This document shows positions 9,473 through 17,699 of a stretch of 64,000 nucleotides of DNA, piece by piece. Numbering within the stretch: the stretch's first letter is position 1; each line of letters starts with the position of its first letter. The stretch is taken from assembly GCA_003278095.1 (NCBI GenBank), contig QCHB01000001.1:194001-258000 (forward strand), in the 5' to 3' direction. Under the pieces are notes generated by a model that did no database searches, was not told where the DNA came from, and saw only the letters and a program-made list of their open reading frames with translations. The stretch comes from SAR116 cluster bacterium AG-390-L20 (GTDB lineage Bacteria; Pseudomonadota; Alphaproteobacteria; Puniceispirillales; Marisalimonadaceae). Position numbers and translations under genes: made by a program.

Positions 9473-10516
9473 TTACGGGGACCAAGATGAGACTTTTTCT
9501 AACCCATCTTGATTATCCTCTATTTTGTTCATTGAAGTTATAAGATCCTGAAGTTGCCTTACCAGTTTTGTTATATTTTCTCCTGAAACAGATGAGATCC
9601 CAAAAACCTTTTGAACATTTAATTTTTTTAGTTGTTCCTTGGCGAAGTTTAATTTCTGATCTTTTACAGCATCGCATTTTGTTAGAACTATAATCTGTTT
9701 TTTCTCAGATAGACTAGCGTCATAAGCCTCAAGTTCTCTAATTATTGTTAAGTAATCACGCTTAATATTTTCACTTGTTACATCTATAAGATGAAGTAAC
9801 CCTTTACAACGTTCTACATGTCCTAAAAATCTATGGCCTAGACCTGAACCTTCATGTGCTCCTTCAATAAGCCCAGGTATATCGGCAATTACAAACTCCT
9901 TGTTATCTTGGTGTACAACGCCAAGGTTTGGGTGCAAGGTAGTAAAAGGATAATCAGCTATTTTAGGTTTTGCTGCAGTAACTCTAGAGAGTAATGTACT
10001 TTTACCAGCATTTGGTAAACCTATCAAACCTATATCTGCAATTAACTTTAATCTAAGCCAAATCCATTTTTCTTCTAATTCTCCACCTGGTTGTGATTTT
10101 TTTGGGGATTGATTGGTAGAAGTTTTAAAAAAAGCATTACCTTTGCCACCTTCTCCACCCTTAGCAAGAATTACTTTTTGTCCAATTTTGGTCATGTCAG
10201 CTAGGATGAAATTATTTGTCTCGTCCAAAATCTGTGTTCCCAATGGTAATTTAAGAATGACGTCTTTTCCGCTAATCCCGCTTCGATCTCTTCCCTTACC
10301 ACCTTCTCCAGGCCTTGCTTTAAAGTGTTGCTGATAACGAAAGTCAATTAGGGTATTTAATCCATCTGAACATAAGGCTATTACATCTCCACCTCGTCCA
10401 CCATTACCACCGTCTGGACCACCAAAAGGAACATGTGCTTCTCTTCTAAAAGAGATTGCCCCAGATCCACCATGTCCACTAGCTATATATATCTTAGCTT
10501 GGTCTAAAAATTTCAT
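9473..10516 (-). CDS. obgE: Obg family GTPase
   Basis: 347 residues. Obg is an essential GTPase acting in large-subunit assembly and stress control. The N-terminal Obg fold (about 1-155) shows the Gly-rich loops GGSGAISFRREA, GGPDGGNGGRGG and GKDVILKLPLGTQI. The G domain has the P-loop GLPNAGKST, the switch segment DYPFTTL, DIPGLIEGAHEGSGLG, the TKCD base-recognition motif and a terminal ISSVSG. It sits between rpmA and proB, the common rplU-rpmA-obgE order; a hairpin terminator lies between rpmA and obgE here. Confidence 0.97.
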   Translation of the reverse strand: MKFLDQAKIYIASGHGGSGAISFRREAHVPFGGPDGGNGGRGGDVIALCSDGLNTLIDFRYQQHFKARPGEGGKGRDRSGISGKDVILKLPLGTQILDETNNFILADMTKIGQKVILAKGGEGGKGNAFFKTSTNQSPKKSQPGGELEEKWIWLRLKLIADIGLIGLPNAGKSTLLSRVTAAKPKIADYPFTTLHPNLGVVHQDNKEFVIADIPGLIEGAHEGSGLGHRFLGHVERCKGLLHLIDVTSENIKRDYLTIIRELEAYDASLSEKKQIIVLTKCDAVKDQKLNFAKEQLKKLNVQKVFGISSVSGENITKLVRQLQDLITSMNKIEDNQDGLEKVSSWSP

Positions 10517-10570
10517 GACAAGATCCTAATATATACTATTATAGATGGGAAGGTTTTAAAAAACAAAAAA

Positions 10571-10595
10571 AGGAATAGCTTTTCAAGCTATTCCT
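10571..10595 (-). terminator. Rho-independent terminator after rpmA
   Basis: An 11-bp perfect stem (10571-10581 with 10585-10595) with a three-base loop. Read on the minus strand, the hairpin is followed by a run of T. It lies 22 bases after the rpmA stop, so it would end or attenuate the rplU-rpmA transcript before obgE. Confidence 0.85.
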
Positions 10596-10616
10596 GAAAG
10601 AAAAATAAAATATAAA

Positions 10617-10886
10617 TTATTCAGCAGCTTGTTTGACAGGCTCAACTGATACGAACATCTTTTTACCTTTATGTTCTTTAAATTTTACATGTCCATCTAT
10701 CAAAGAAAAAATCGTATGATCTTTGCCCATACCTACATTTAATCCTGGATGAAATTTTGTTCCTCTTTGCCTTATTATGATATTACCAGGAACTACAGCT
10801 TCACTGCCAAATTTTTTAACTCCTAGTCTTCTACCGGCGGAATCTCTACCATTTCTAGAACTTCCACCTGCTTTTTTATGTGCCAT
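10617..10886 (-). CDS. rpmA: 50S ribosomal protein bL27
   Basis: 89 residues, normal bL27 length. The protein reaches the peptidyl-transferase centre with its N-terminus. It begins [16 protein letters not shown], with no cleavable N-terminal extension of the Firmicute type, and continues [27 protein letters not shown] and [13 protein letters not shown]. It lies 11 bases after rplU and is followed by a hairpin terminator. Confidence 0.97.
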   Translation of the reverse strand: MAHKKAGGSSRNGRDSAGRRLGVKKFGSEAVVPGNIIIRQRGTKFHPGLNVGMGKDHTIFSLIDGHVKFKEHKGKKMFVSVEPVKQAAE

Positions 10887-10897
10887 CTATAAATCCT

Positions 10898-11491
10898 TTA
10901 CTTATCTTTAGTAGTTGATTTTTTAATTTTCGGTTCTGCCTTACTTTTAGCTTGACCTGTGACTTTTTTTTCCTTTGACTTAGCGGTTACTATTTTAGCT
11001 TTAATTTCAGTTTTAACTTTTGTATCCGGTGACTTAGTTGTGGCTGTTTTAGCTTTAGTTATAACTTTAGGCTCTGTTACCTTCGGCTTATTAGCTGCTG
11101 TTTTAGCTTTAGTTTCAGTTTTAACTTTTGTATCTGTTGACTTAGTGACAGCTTTTTTTGGAGTAAGCTTAGATCCACCTTTTTCAGCAATATCAATAAT
11201 CTTAAGAAGAGTTAGATCTTGCTTGTGACCTTGTTTTCTACGACTATTTTTTCTTCTTCTTTTATAAATCATAGTTATTTTTGGGCCTCGAGTTTGTCTT
11301 ACAACTTGGGCCATAACTGCAGCGTCATTTATCATAGGGTTACCTAGTGTAACTTTTTTACCTTCGCCAATCATTAGCACGTTACCAAGAACTACTTGAT
11401 CTCCGTCATTTGCGTTTAATTTTTCAACTAAAACCACATCTTCTTTTTCAACGCGATATTGTTTTCCACCGGTTTTAACTACTGCATACAT
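10898..11491 (-). CDS. rplU: 50S ribosomal protein bL21 with a long Lys/Thr/Ala-rich C-terminal extension
   Basis: 197 residues, about twice the usual length near 100. Residues 1-102 are an ordinary bL21: MYAVVKTGGKQYRVE, then DQVVLG, and KRRRKNSRRKQGHKQ binding 23S rRNA. From about 105 to the end there is a basic, low-complexity tail of Lys, Thr, Ala, Val and Pro. It includes an imperfect duplication (residues 116-135 and 152-171, offset 36 residues; 108 bases in DNA). Extensions of bL21 are known in some alphaproteobacteria; the role is unknown to me. It is the first gene of the rplU-rpmA unit. Confidence 0.95.
   Translation of the reverse strand: MYAVVKTGGKQYRVEKEDVVLVEKLNANDGDQVVLGNVLMIGEGKKVTLGNPMINDAAVMAQVVRQTRGPKITMIYKRRRKNSRRKQGHKQDLTLLKIIDIAEKGGSKLTPKKAVTKSTDTKVKTETKAKTAANKPKVTEPKVITKAKTATTKSPDTKVKTEIKAKIVTAKSKEKKVTGQAKSKAEPKIKKSTTKDK
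10990..11150 (-). repeat. Internal 108-bp-offset duplication in the rplU tail
   Basis: The segment at about 10993-11038 recurs at about 11101-11146 with few changes. Both code for a TKSxDTKVKTExKAK unit on the minus strand. The offset is 108 bases, which keeps the frame. It looks like an in-frame tandem duplication that lengthened the bL21 tail. Confidence 0.75.
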
Positions 11492-11570
11492 TTAACTATT
11501 CCGATTATTAAAAGTTTTTATTTATATAATAAGTTTTTGAATATTAAATTTACTTATAAATTGTTAACGG

Positions 11571-11598
11571 AATATAGCTCGAAACAACAATCTGTCAA
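11571..11598 (-). promoter_or_regulatory. Sigma-70-type promoter of rplU-rpmA
   Basis: On the minus strand there is a perfect -35 hexamer TTGACA (11593-11598), a 16-base spacer and a -10 of TATATT (11571-11576). It is about 80 bases upstream of the rplU start. It is the best promoter match I saw in the window, as expected for a ribosomal protein operon. Confidence 0.75.
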
Positions 11599-11647
11599 GC
11601 CTTTAGATTAATAGTAAATAGTTAAGATGCTATTATTAAAGGTAATT

Positions 11648-12511
11648 TTACGGTACTAACAACGCGGGGTCTAAACGTTCTAAAAACCAGTTAATACGCC
11701 AATCTAAATGTGGACCAGTAGATCTCCCAGTAGATCCAATTTCACCAATTTTTTGACCTTTTTTAACTTTGTCTCCAACATTTACATTTATCAATGATAG
11801 ATGTGAGTATACAGATGTAACTCCATGACCATGGTCTAACATTATAGTTCCACCGGTGTAATACAAATCTTTTTCTGCCATTCTAACTATTGATTCTATT
11901 GGTGCCAATACAGAAGTACCTTTTTTTGCTGCTATATCAATACCATAGTGAGGACGTTTAGGTTTTCCATTTAGTATTCGTTGGCTTCCAAACACACCTG
12001 AAATTATTCCTTTTGCAGGCCAATTGAACTCTTCAAAAATAAAATCTATATCACTATCCAAATTTCGAATGTTTTTAATAGCTTTATTTTCTCTGATGAT
12101 CCTATCATAAAAAGATTTTGGAGGAGTAACCATTTTTTTTTCAAGGCCATTTATCATTTGAGTTTTATAAATTCTTTTTTTTATTTTAAGAGGTTTAGAA
12201 ATCCAATTTTGGTTAATTTTTATTGATAGATTGGCGATTTTAGGATGATCTCTTCCAAAGCCAATTACAAAAAAACCTTTTGATGTTTTTCTGAGTAATC
12301 GTTCTTTAAATCTAATACTTATATTACTGTCAATTTTACCTTTAACCAATCCGCCTTGAATAAAATTACCTTCAAGAAACACCTTTATATTATTATAATC
12401 TAAAGTTAGTGTTTCTTTTGCAATACAAGGATTTATTTTTAAAAAAAATAAAAAAAATAAAATTTTAATCAAATTGTTCTTTAGATTTTCTATTACTATT
12501 TTATTATTCAT
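11648..12511 (-). CDS. M23-type peptidoglycan metallopeptidase, secreted
   Basis: 287 residues with a hydrophobic signal or anchor at about 13-31 and a C-terminal M23 (LytM-type) domain from about 165. Expected Zn and catalytic residues are His188 and Asp192 in HYGID, His237 in YSHL, and His268 in GPHLDW. The last motif is usually HxH; here the second His, a Zn ligand, is Asp270. The HLDW form occurs in a subfamily I recall from proteobacteria, so it may still bind metal. The gene overlaps livM by four bases as the last gene of the ABC operon. It could supply the cell-wall function missing beside ctpA, but that is inference. Confidence 0.85.
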   Translation of the reverse strand: MNNKIVIENLKNNLIKILFFLFFLKINPCIAKETLTLDYNNIKVFLEGNFIQGGLVKGKIDSNISIRFKERLLRKTSKGFFVIGFGRDHPKIANLSIKINQNWISKPLKIKKRIYKTQMINGLEKKMVTPPKSFYDRIIRENKAIKNIRNLDSDIDFIFEEFNWPAKGIISGVFGSQRILNGKPKRPHYGIDIAAKKGTSVLAPIESIVRMAEKDLYYTGGTIMLDHGHGVTSVYSHLSLINVNVGDKVKKGQKIGEIGSTGRSTGPHLDWRINWFLERLDPALLVP

Positions 12512-13821
12512 CTTTTCACTTCAGGGATAAGTCCTTTAGGTGCAAATCTTAGAGTTACTAGTAATATCATGCCCATAAACATTAGTCGTATATGAGCTGC
12601 ATTTTCTTGAAGATGGCTCTTAATAAGATTTGTATCAGATATGTGTGACGTTATGAATGATAAAAGCCATAAACCCAGTGGTTCAGACTGTATCCAAAAA
12701 AACCAAATTAAAAATGCTCCTATTATGGATCCAAAGTTATTGCCAGATCCACCAACAATTACCATTATCCAAATTAAAAAAGTATACCTTAAAGGTTGAT
12801 AAGAAACAGGTGTAAACTGTCCGTCGAGTGTTGTTAACATTGCTCCTGCAATTCCAACTATAGCAGATCCAATTATAAAAACTTGCAAATGCCTTTTCTT
12901 AATATCTTTTCCCATAGCATTAGCTGAAACCTCATTATCCCTTATGGCCCTCATCATTCTACCCCATGGGGACTTAACAGCTATTTGAAGCAAGTATAAA
13001 ATTACTAATAACACTAAAAGGAATAACACAGAGTATGATAATTTAACTATAATTGAAGAAACTTCTGGAAGTGGAATCTTTAATATATTTGCAGTTTCTA
13101 ACACCCATTCTCTTGATTGTAATTCAATTTCGTAAGGAACAGGTCTTGGCAATCCGTTAACATTTTTAACCCCTCTTGATAACCAATCTTCATTTTTTAA
13201 AATATAAATAATAATCTCTGAGATACCAAGAGTTGCTATTGCTAGATAGTCTGATCTCAACCCAAGAGATATTTTACCAATTATAAAAGCAGCAAAAGCT
13301 GCTAACAATCCTCCTACAGGCCAAGATATGATTACAGGAAGATTAAATCCACCTAAGTAACCGGTTTTTGCAGGTTCTATGGATTCTATTTGTTCTATTG
13401 GAGAGTCAACCATTAGCCTCATTATAAAGTAACCTACAAATATTATTAAAAAAGAAATTAAGTATTTTATTCTTTTGTTAAAATTAACCCTTTTGAACAT
13501 AAATACAGAAAAAATAATTGATAAAACAAATATCATCAAACCAATTACTATAAAGTTTCCTCCTGTTTCCCATGCATTGCTTGTTGGAGGCATTGAAATG
13601 ATTATGTTAGCAAGGCCACCTAATGCAGCAAAGCCCATGACACCAAAGTTGACAATTCCTGCGTTGCCCCACTGAACATTAATGCCAAGGGTCATTATTG
13701 AAGATATAAGGCATAAATTAAATATCGTTAATGCTACGTTCCAGCTTTGAAATATTCCAACTGCAAATAAAATTATTGCCATTAAAAAATATAAAATTTG
13801 TATCCGTGATCTATTTTTCAT
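12508..13821 (-). CDS. livM: Branched-chain amino-acid-type ABC transporter permease (LivM family)
   Basis: 437 residues, very hydrophobic with about ten membrane segments. It is one of the two inner-membrane channel subunits of a HAAT-family importer. LivM signs are LGINVQWGNAGIVNFG near residue 45-60, RSDYLAIATLGISEI and the EAA-like loop AIRDNEVSANAMGKD, followed by GGSGNNFGSIIGA. It is longer than E. coli LivM because of extra segments around 90-160. It follows livH by 10 bases and overlaps the M23 gene by four. The true substrate may be an amino acid or amide; the sequence does not say. Confidence 0.9.
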   Translation of the reverse strand: MKNRSRIQILYFLMAIILFAVGIFQSWNVALTIFNLCLISSIMTLGINVQWGNAGIVNFGVMGFAALGGLANIIISMPPTSNAWETGGNFIVIGLMIFVLSIIFSVFMFKRVNFNKRIKYLISFLIIFVGYFIMRLMVDSPIEQIESIEPAKTGYLGGFNLPVIISWPVGGLLAAFAAFIIGKISLGLRSDYLAIATLGISEIIIYILKNEDWLSRGVKNVNGLPRPVPYEIELQSREWVLETANILKIPLPEVSSIIVKLSYSVLFLLVLLVILYLLQIAVKSPWGRMMRAIRDNEVSANAMGKDIKKRHLQVFIIGSAIVGIAGAMLTTLDGQFTPVSYQPLRYTFLIWIMVIVGGSGNNFGSIIGAFLIWFFWIQSEPLGLWLLSFITSHISDTNLIKSHLQENAAHIRLMFMGMILLVTLRFAPKGLIPEVKR

Positions 13822-13831
13822 ATCTAAAATT

Positions 13832-14842
13832 TTAAATTATTTTACCTTTATAAATTCCTGTTGGTCTTATTAATAAAACTAAAACTAATATTATAAAAGA
13901 AATAGCTATTTTGTAATCCGTTGAGAGTATTTGTAACAATCCATCTGGAACTAAATAATTAGGAAGAAAATAAAAAAATATTTTTTTGTATGCAAATGTT
14001 ACTATTAATTCAGAAAATGCTATCACGAACCCACCTATAATTGCACCTACAGGATTACCAACTCCACCTACGATGGCTGCAGAAAAAATTGGCAGAACTA
14101 AATGTAGATATGTAAAAGGTTTATAGCTTTTATCAAGGCCATAAAGAGTGCCTGCCACACAAGCTAAGGTTCCAGTTATTATCCACGTGATTAAAACAAC
14201 CTTTTCTGGATTAATTCCAGATAATAAAGCTAATTCCTTATTATCAGAATAAGCTCTCATAGATTTCCCAGTTTTTGTTTTATTTAAAAACCAAAAAAGT
14301 AAAACAACTAAAATTATGCTTAAAACTATTGTTATACCTTGTGTTGTTTTTAATGCTAATCCTTCGCTTAATCCCGTATAGTTTTTAAAGGTTTTTGCCT
14401 TTAAAATAAATCTTTCCCCATCAAAGAAATTTTTATCACCAGGTCCTATTATGAACCTAATTAATCCACCTGTAAAAAACATTACACCAATAGAAACAAT
14501 TAAATTAATTACACTCTTTGAGTTTTGTCGCCGATAAAATTTAAAAATTATTTTATCCACCAATATGCAATAAAAAATTGTAATTATAATTGCAAATGGC
14601 AAAACTATAATCGCTGTTGGCAAGGGATTTAAGTTTATTTCAAGAATTAGAAATAACCAGCATAAAAGGATTGAAGTCATAGCACCAAATGACATGAATT
14701 CACCATGTGCAAAATTAGAAAATCTGAGAACGCTATAAACTATTGTTATGCCTAAGGCACCGAGCGCTAGTTGACTACCATAAGTTAGACCTGGTATTAG
14801 AATATAGTTTGATATTAATGTAATTCCATTTAGAAAATCCAT
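13832..14842 (-). CDS. livH: Branched-chain amino-acid-type ABC transporter permease (LivH family)
   Basis: 336 residues with about eight membrane segments. It is the second permease subunit, pairing with LivM. Family marks are GLTYGSQLALGALGITIVY, FSNFAHGEFMSFGA (about 42-55), MRAYSDNKELALLSGIN as the cytoplasmic coupling loop, and the GGVGNPVGAIIGG segment. It lies six bases after livF on the same strand. Confidence 0.92.
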   Translation of the reverse strand: MDFLNGITLISNYILIPGLTYGSQLALGALGITIVYSVLRFSNFAHGEFMSFGAMTSILLCWLFLILEINLNPLPTAIIVLPFAIIITIFYCILVDKIIFKFYRRQNSKSVINLIVSIGVMFFTGGLIRFIIGPGDKNFFDGERFILKAKTFKNYTGLSEGLALKTTQGITIVLSIILVVLLFWFLNKTKTGKSMRAYSDNKELALLSGINPEKVVLITWIITGTLACVAGTLYGLDKSYKPFTYLHLVLPIFSAAIVGGVGNPVGAIIGGFVIAFSELIVTFAYKKIFFYFLPNYLVPDGLLQILSTDYKIAISFIILVLVLLIRPTGIYKGKII

Positions 14843-14848
14843 CGAAAT

Positions 14849-15553
14849 CTAACCTCCTAAAAAAGCTTGTCGAACTTCTTTGTTTTCTAAAAGTGAATTT
14901 CCAGTATCTGTAAAAAGGTTTTTTCCTTGATTTAAAACAAAACCCAAATCAGAAATTTTTAAGGCTTGTTTTGCATTTTGTTCAACCATTAAAACTGCAG
15001 TTCCTTGATTAGCTATTTCGGTAACTTTGTTAAATAAACCTTCCATAATAATTGGAGAAACCCCAGCTGAGGGTTCATCCAACATTAATACTTTAGGTTT
15101 GGTCATTAAAGCTCTTCCTACTGCAACTTGTTGTCTCTGACCACCAGATAATTCACCGGCCAACTGATATTGTTTATCTTTTAAAACAGGAAAGAGTTCA
15201 TAAATATATTCTAGCATTTTTTTACAATCATGTTGTTCAACAAATGCACCCATTTCCAAGTTTTCTTCAACTGTTAACGAAGGAAATATATTGTTAGTTT
15301 GTGGAACGAAACCCATTCCTTTTAGAACTCGTTCCTGAGGCGGTATATTAGTTATGTCTTCACCGTCTAAAATAATTTTTCCTTGTTTTATGGGTAATAG
15401 TCCAAATAGTGCTTTCATAGCTGTTGATTTTCCTGCACCATTAGGACCGACTATTGACGATATCTCTCCTTCATTAACGCCGACATTGCAGTTAAAAAGA
15501 ATATCAACCGATCCATACCCACAAGTTATATTTTCCCCAAATAGTATGTACAT
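14849..15553 (-). CDS. livF: Branched-chain amino-acid-type ABC transporter ATPase (LivF family)
   Basis: 234 residues, the typical LivF length. Walker A is GPNGAGKST, the signature is LSGGQRQQVAVGRAL, Walker B is VLMLDEPSAG and the switch His region is MVEQNAKQAL. LivF usually reads VEQN at this position, where LivG reads EHDM; that separates the two ATPases here. It would drive import together with LivG. It lies 18 bases after livG. Confidence 0.93.
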   Translation of the reverse strand: MYILFGENITCGYGSVDILFNCNVGVNEGEISSIVGPNGAGKSTAMKALFGLLPIKQGKIILDGEDITNIPPQERVLKGMGFVPQTNNIFPSLTVEENLEMGAFVEQHDCKKMLEYIYELFPVLKDKQYQLAGELSGGQRQQVAVGRALMTKPKVLMLDEPSAGVSPIIMEGLFNKVTEIANQGTAVLMVEQNAKQALKISDLGFVLNQGKNLFTDTGNSLLENKEVRQAFLGG

Positions 15554-15571
15554 AGCTTAAATATTATTCAT

Positions 15572-16327
15572 TTAATTTTTACCTAGATAAACTTCTATAA
15601 CTTCTTCATTTTTTCGTATTTTTGATATTTCATCTGTCATTAAGATGGATCCTTCAGCCATTACAATAACTGGGTCACATAATCTGCTTATAAAATCTAT
15701 ATCATGTTCAATCATGCAAAAAGTATAATTTAACTCCTTGTTAAGTCTTAATATGGCGTCGCCAATTGTGTTTAACAAAGTGCGATTTACGCCGGCACCT
15801 ACTTCATCAAGGAGAACTATTTTTGGTCTTACCATCATTGTTCTTCCTAACTCTAATAATTTTTTTTGTCCTCCAGAAAGATTGCCAGCATATTCATTTG
15901 CAATATGTTTTAATTGTAAAAAATCTAAAACATCATTTGTTTTTTCCAAAATCTTTTGTTCTTCTTGTTTTATTTTATTTTGTCTGAACCATGTATTTAT
16001 TATTGATTCACCCATTTGATTAGGTGGTACCATCATCAAATTATCTCTAACTGTTAGAGACGCAAATTCATGAGCTATCTGAAAGGTTCTAAGTATACCA
16101 AGGTTAAAAAGTTGATGAGGTTCATAACTAGTTATATCTATATCGTCAAGTTTTATACTTCCTGAATCAGGTTTAATAGAACCATTAATAATATTAAATA
16201 AAGTTGTTTTTCCAGCTCCATTAGGGCCAATAAGTGCTGTAACTGTAGATTTTTCAATGTTTAATGAAACATTGTTTATGGCTTGTATACCACCAAAACT
16301 TTTGTAAAGATTATTTATCGAAAGCAT
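15572..16327 (-). CDS. livG: Branched-chain amino-acid-type ABC transporter ATPase (LivG family)
   Basis: 251 residues. Walker A is GPNGAGKTT, the signature LSGGQKKLLELGRTMM, Walker B IVLLDEVGAGVN, and the switch region CMIEHDIDFISRLCDPV is typical of LivG. The RTFQIAHEFASLTVRDNLM segment matches the Q-loop region of the family. It begins 50 bases after the binding-protein gene; a strong hairpin fills most of that gap, so this gene is probably expressed at a lower level than the binding protein. Confidence 0.93.
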   Translation of the reverse strand: MLSINNLYKSFGGIQAINNVSLNIEKSTVTALIGPNGAGKTTLFNIINGSIKPDSGSIKLDDIDITSYEPHQLFNLGILRTFQIAHEFASLTVRDNLMMVPPNQMGESIINTWFRQNKIKQEEQKILEKTNDVLDFLQLKHIANEYAGNLSGGQKKLLELGRTMMVRPKIVLLDEVGAGVNRTLLNTIGDAILRLNKELNYTFCMIEHDIDFISRLCDPVIVMAEGSILMTDEISKIRKNEEVIEVYLGKN

Positions 16328-16340
16328 ATGTATAACCAGA

Positions 16341-16373
16341 AAAAAGGCTTAAGATTGTATCTTAAGCCTTTTT
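16341..16373 (-). terminator. Strong hairpin between binding-protein gene and livG
   Basis: A perfect 15-bp stem (16341-16355 with 16359-16373) with a three-base loop. It has an A-run on one flank and a T-run on the other, so it reads as a terminator on either strand. It lies just after the binding-protein stop and before livG. The likely role is partial termination, which gives more binding protein than membrane components. Confidence 0.85.
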
Positions 16374-16377
16374 AACT

Positions 16378-17556
16378 TTATCTATAACTTACTTTGTTAG
16401 TTTTCTCATTATCAATAAGAATTTCAGCAAAGCTTCCAGATGACTCGCCTGATCCAACAAGCTCTAGTGCAGTTGCTCCAACATAGTCTATTTCCTTACC
16501 TGCTTTAATTAATTTTAATGCTTTTCCAAGCTCACCAGGATATATTTTTTCCCCAGGTGCATTAGCAATATCCATAACACTCTTTTTAAAAGTATTACTT
16601 ACAGTAGATTTAGACTTTTCCATTGCTAACATAATTAAAGCTGCAGAATCGTATGATTCTGGTCCATAAGGTCCAGATTCAAAACCTGCTTTTTTTGCTA
16701 GCTCAGAATATTTCGCAGCACCAGGACTGTCTGTTCCAGGAACTGATCCTATTGACCCATTAAGGTCTGGACCAATAGCTTTTGGTAATGAATCACCAAT
16801 CATACCATCTGGTAAAAAGAATTTATCAAAAGCACCATTATCTAGAGATGTTTGAATTATTCCTTTTCCACCTTGATCTAAATAACCTGCTACAATTAGG
16901 ATGTCACCCCCTGCTTGTGCTAATGCAGCAACCTCTGCACTGTAGTCAGCTTTACCATCTTCATGAGCTGCTGTTACAGTAATTTTACCGCCTCTTGAGA
17001 TAAAGTTTTTTTGAATACTTGCTGCCAAGCCCTTTCCATAATCATTGTTAGTATGTGACAAAGCAGCAGATTTAAAACCTTTTTCTATTAATAAATCAGC
17101 TATTACTTCGCCTTGTCTAGCATCGGATGGTGCGGTTCTAAAGAAAAGTCCGTTATCAGGTTCAGTTGATAAAGCAGGTGAAGTTGCTGAAGGAGATATC
17201 ATAACTATACCATTAGGCATTGCTACATTTTTTAAAACTGCTGTAGTAACTCCAGAGCAATCCGCGCCCATTATGGCACTGACTTTATCAGAAGTTATTA
17301 ATCTTTCTGCTGCAGCTTGAGCGGCTGCTGCGTCAACACATGTAGAGTCTGCTCTAACACCTTCAATTTTACCATGCATAAAATTACCTGAATTATTTAC
17401 TTCTTCAATAGCTAATTCAGCACTTTTTGCCATCACAGGTGCTAAAGATTCAATAGGACCTGTAAATCCTAAAATAATTCCAATTTTCACATTTTTTGCA
17501 AATGCTGGGAAAATAAGGAAAATTGATAGTATTAACGAAATTAGAATTTTTTTCAT
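16378..17556 (-). CDS. Periplasmic substrate-binding protein of the Liv-type ABC transporter
   Basis: 392 residues from the ATG at 17554-17556, which is preceded by AGGGGAAA. A longer reading to 17625 adds 23 residues before the obvious signal peptide, so I rejected it. The signal peptide (about 1-20) ends in FPAFAK, followed by KIGIILGFTGPIE as in the Peripla_BP_6 family. The C-terminal half shows SYDSAALIMLAME. It captures the substrate in the periplasm for LivHMGF. Substrate is unknown; the divergent soxBDAG operon makes a methylated amine or glycine derivative conceivable, but this is guesswork. Confidence 0.9.
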   Translation of the reverse strand: MKKILISLILSIFLIFPAFAKNVKIGIILGFTGPIESLAPVMAKSAELAIEEVNNSGNFMHGKIEGVRADSTCVDAAAAQAAAERLITSDKVSAIMGADCSGVTTAVLKNVAMPNGIVMISPSATSPALSTEPDNGLFFRTAPSDARQGEVIADLLIEKGFKSAALSHTNNDYGKGLAASIQKNFISRGGKITVTAAHEDGKADYSAEVAALAQAGGDILIVAGYLDQGGKGIIQTSLDNGAFDKFFLPDGMIGDSLPKAIGPDLNGSIGSVPGTDSPGAAKYSELAKKAGFESGPYGPESYDSAALIMLAMEKSKSTVSNTFKKSVMDIANAPGEKIYPGELGKALKLIKAGKEIDYVGATALELVGSGESSGSFAEILIDNEKTNKVSYR

Positions 17557-17699
17557 AAACGTTTCCCCTTTTGTTTTATAAATACATTTAATTTTATAAA
17601 GAAATAATATTATTAAGCGAATCAAATTTTAAGTTGTTATGCAAAATAACCTTTAGTAAGTTAATTATAGATTTACCAAAAAGAAAAGATATTTTCCAT

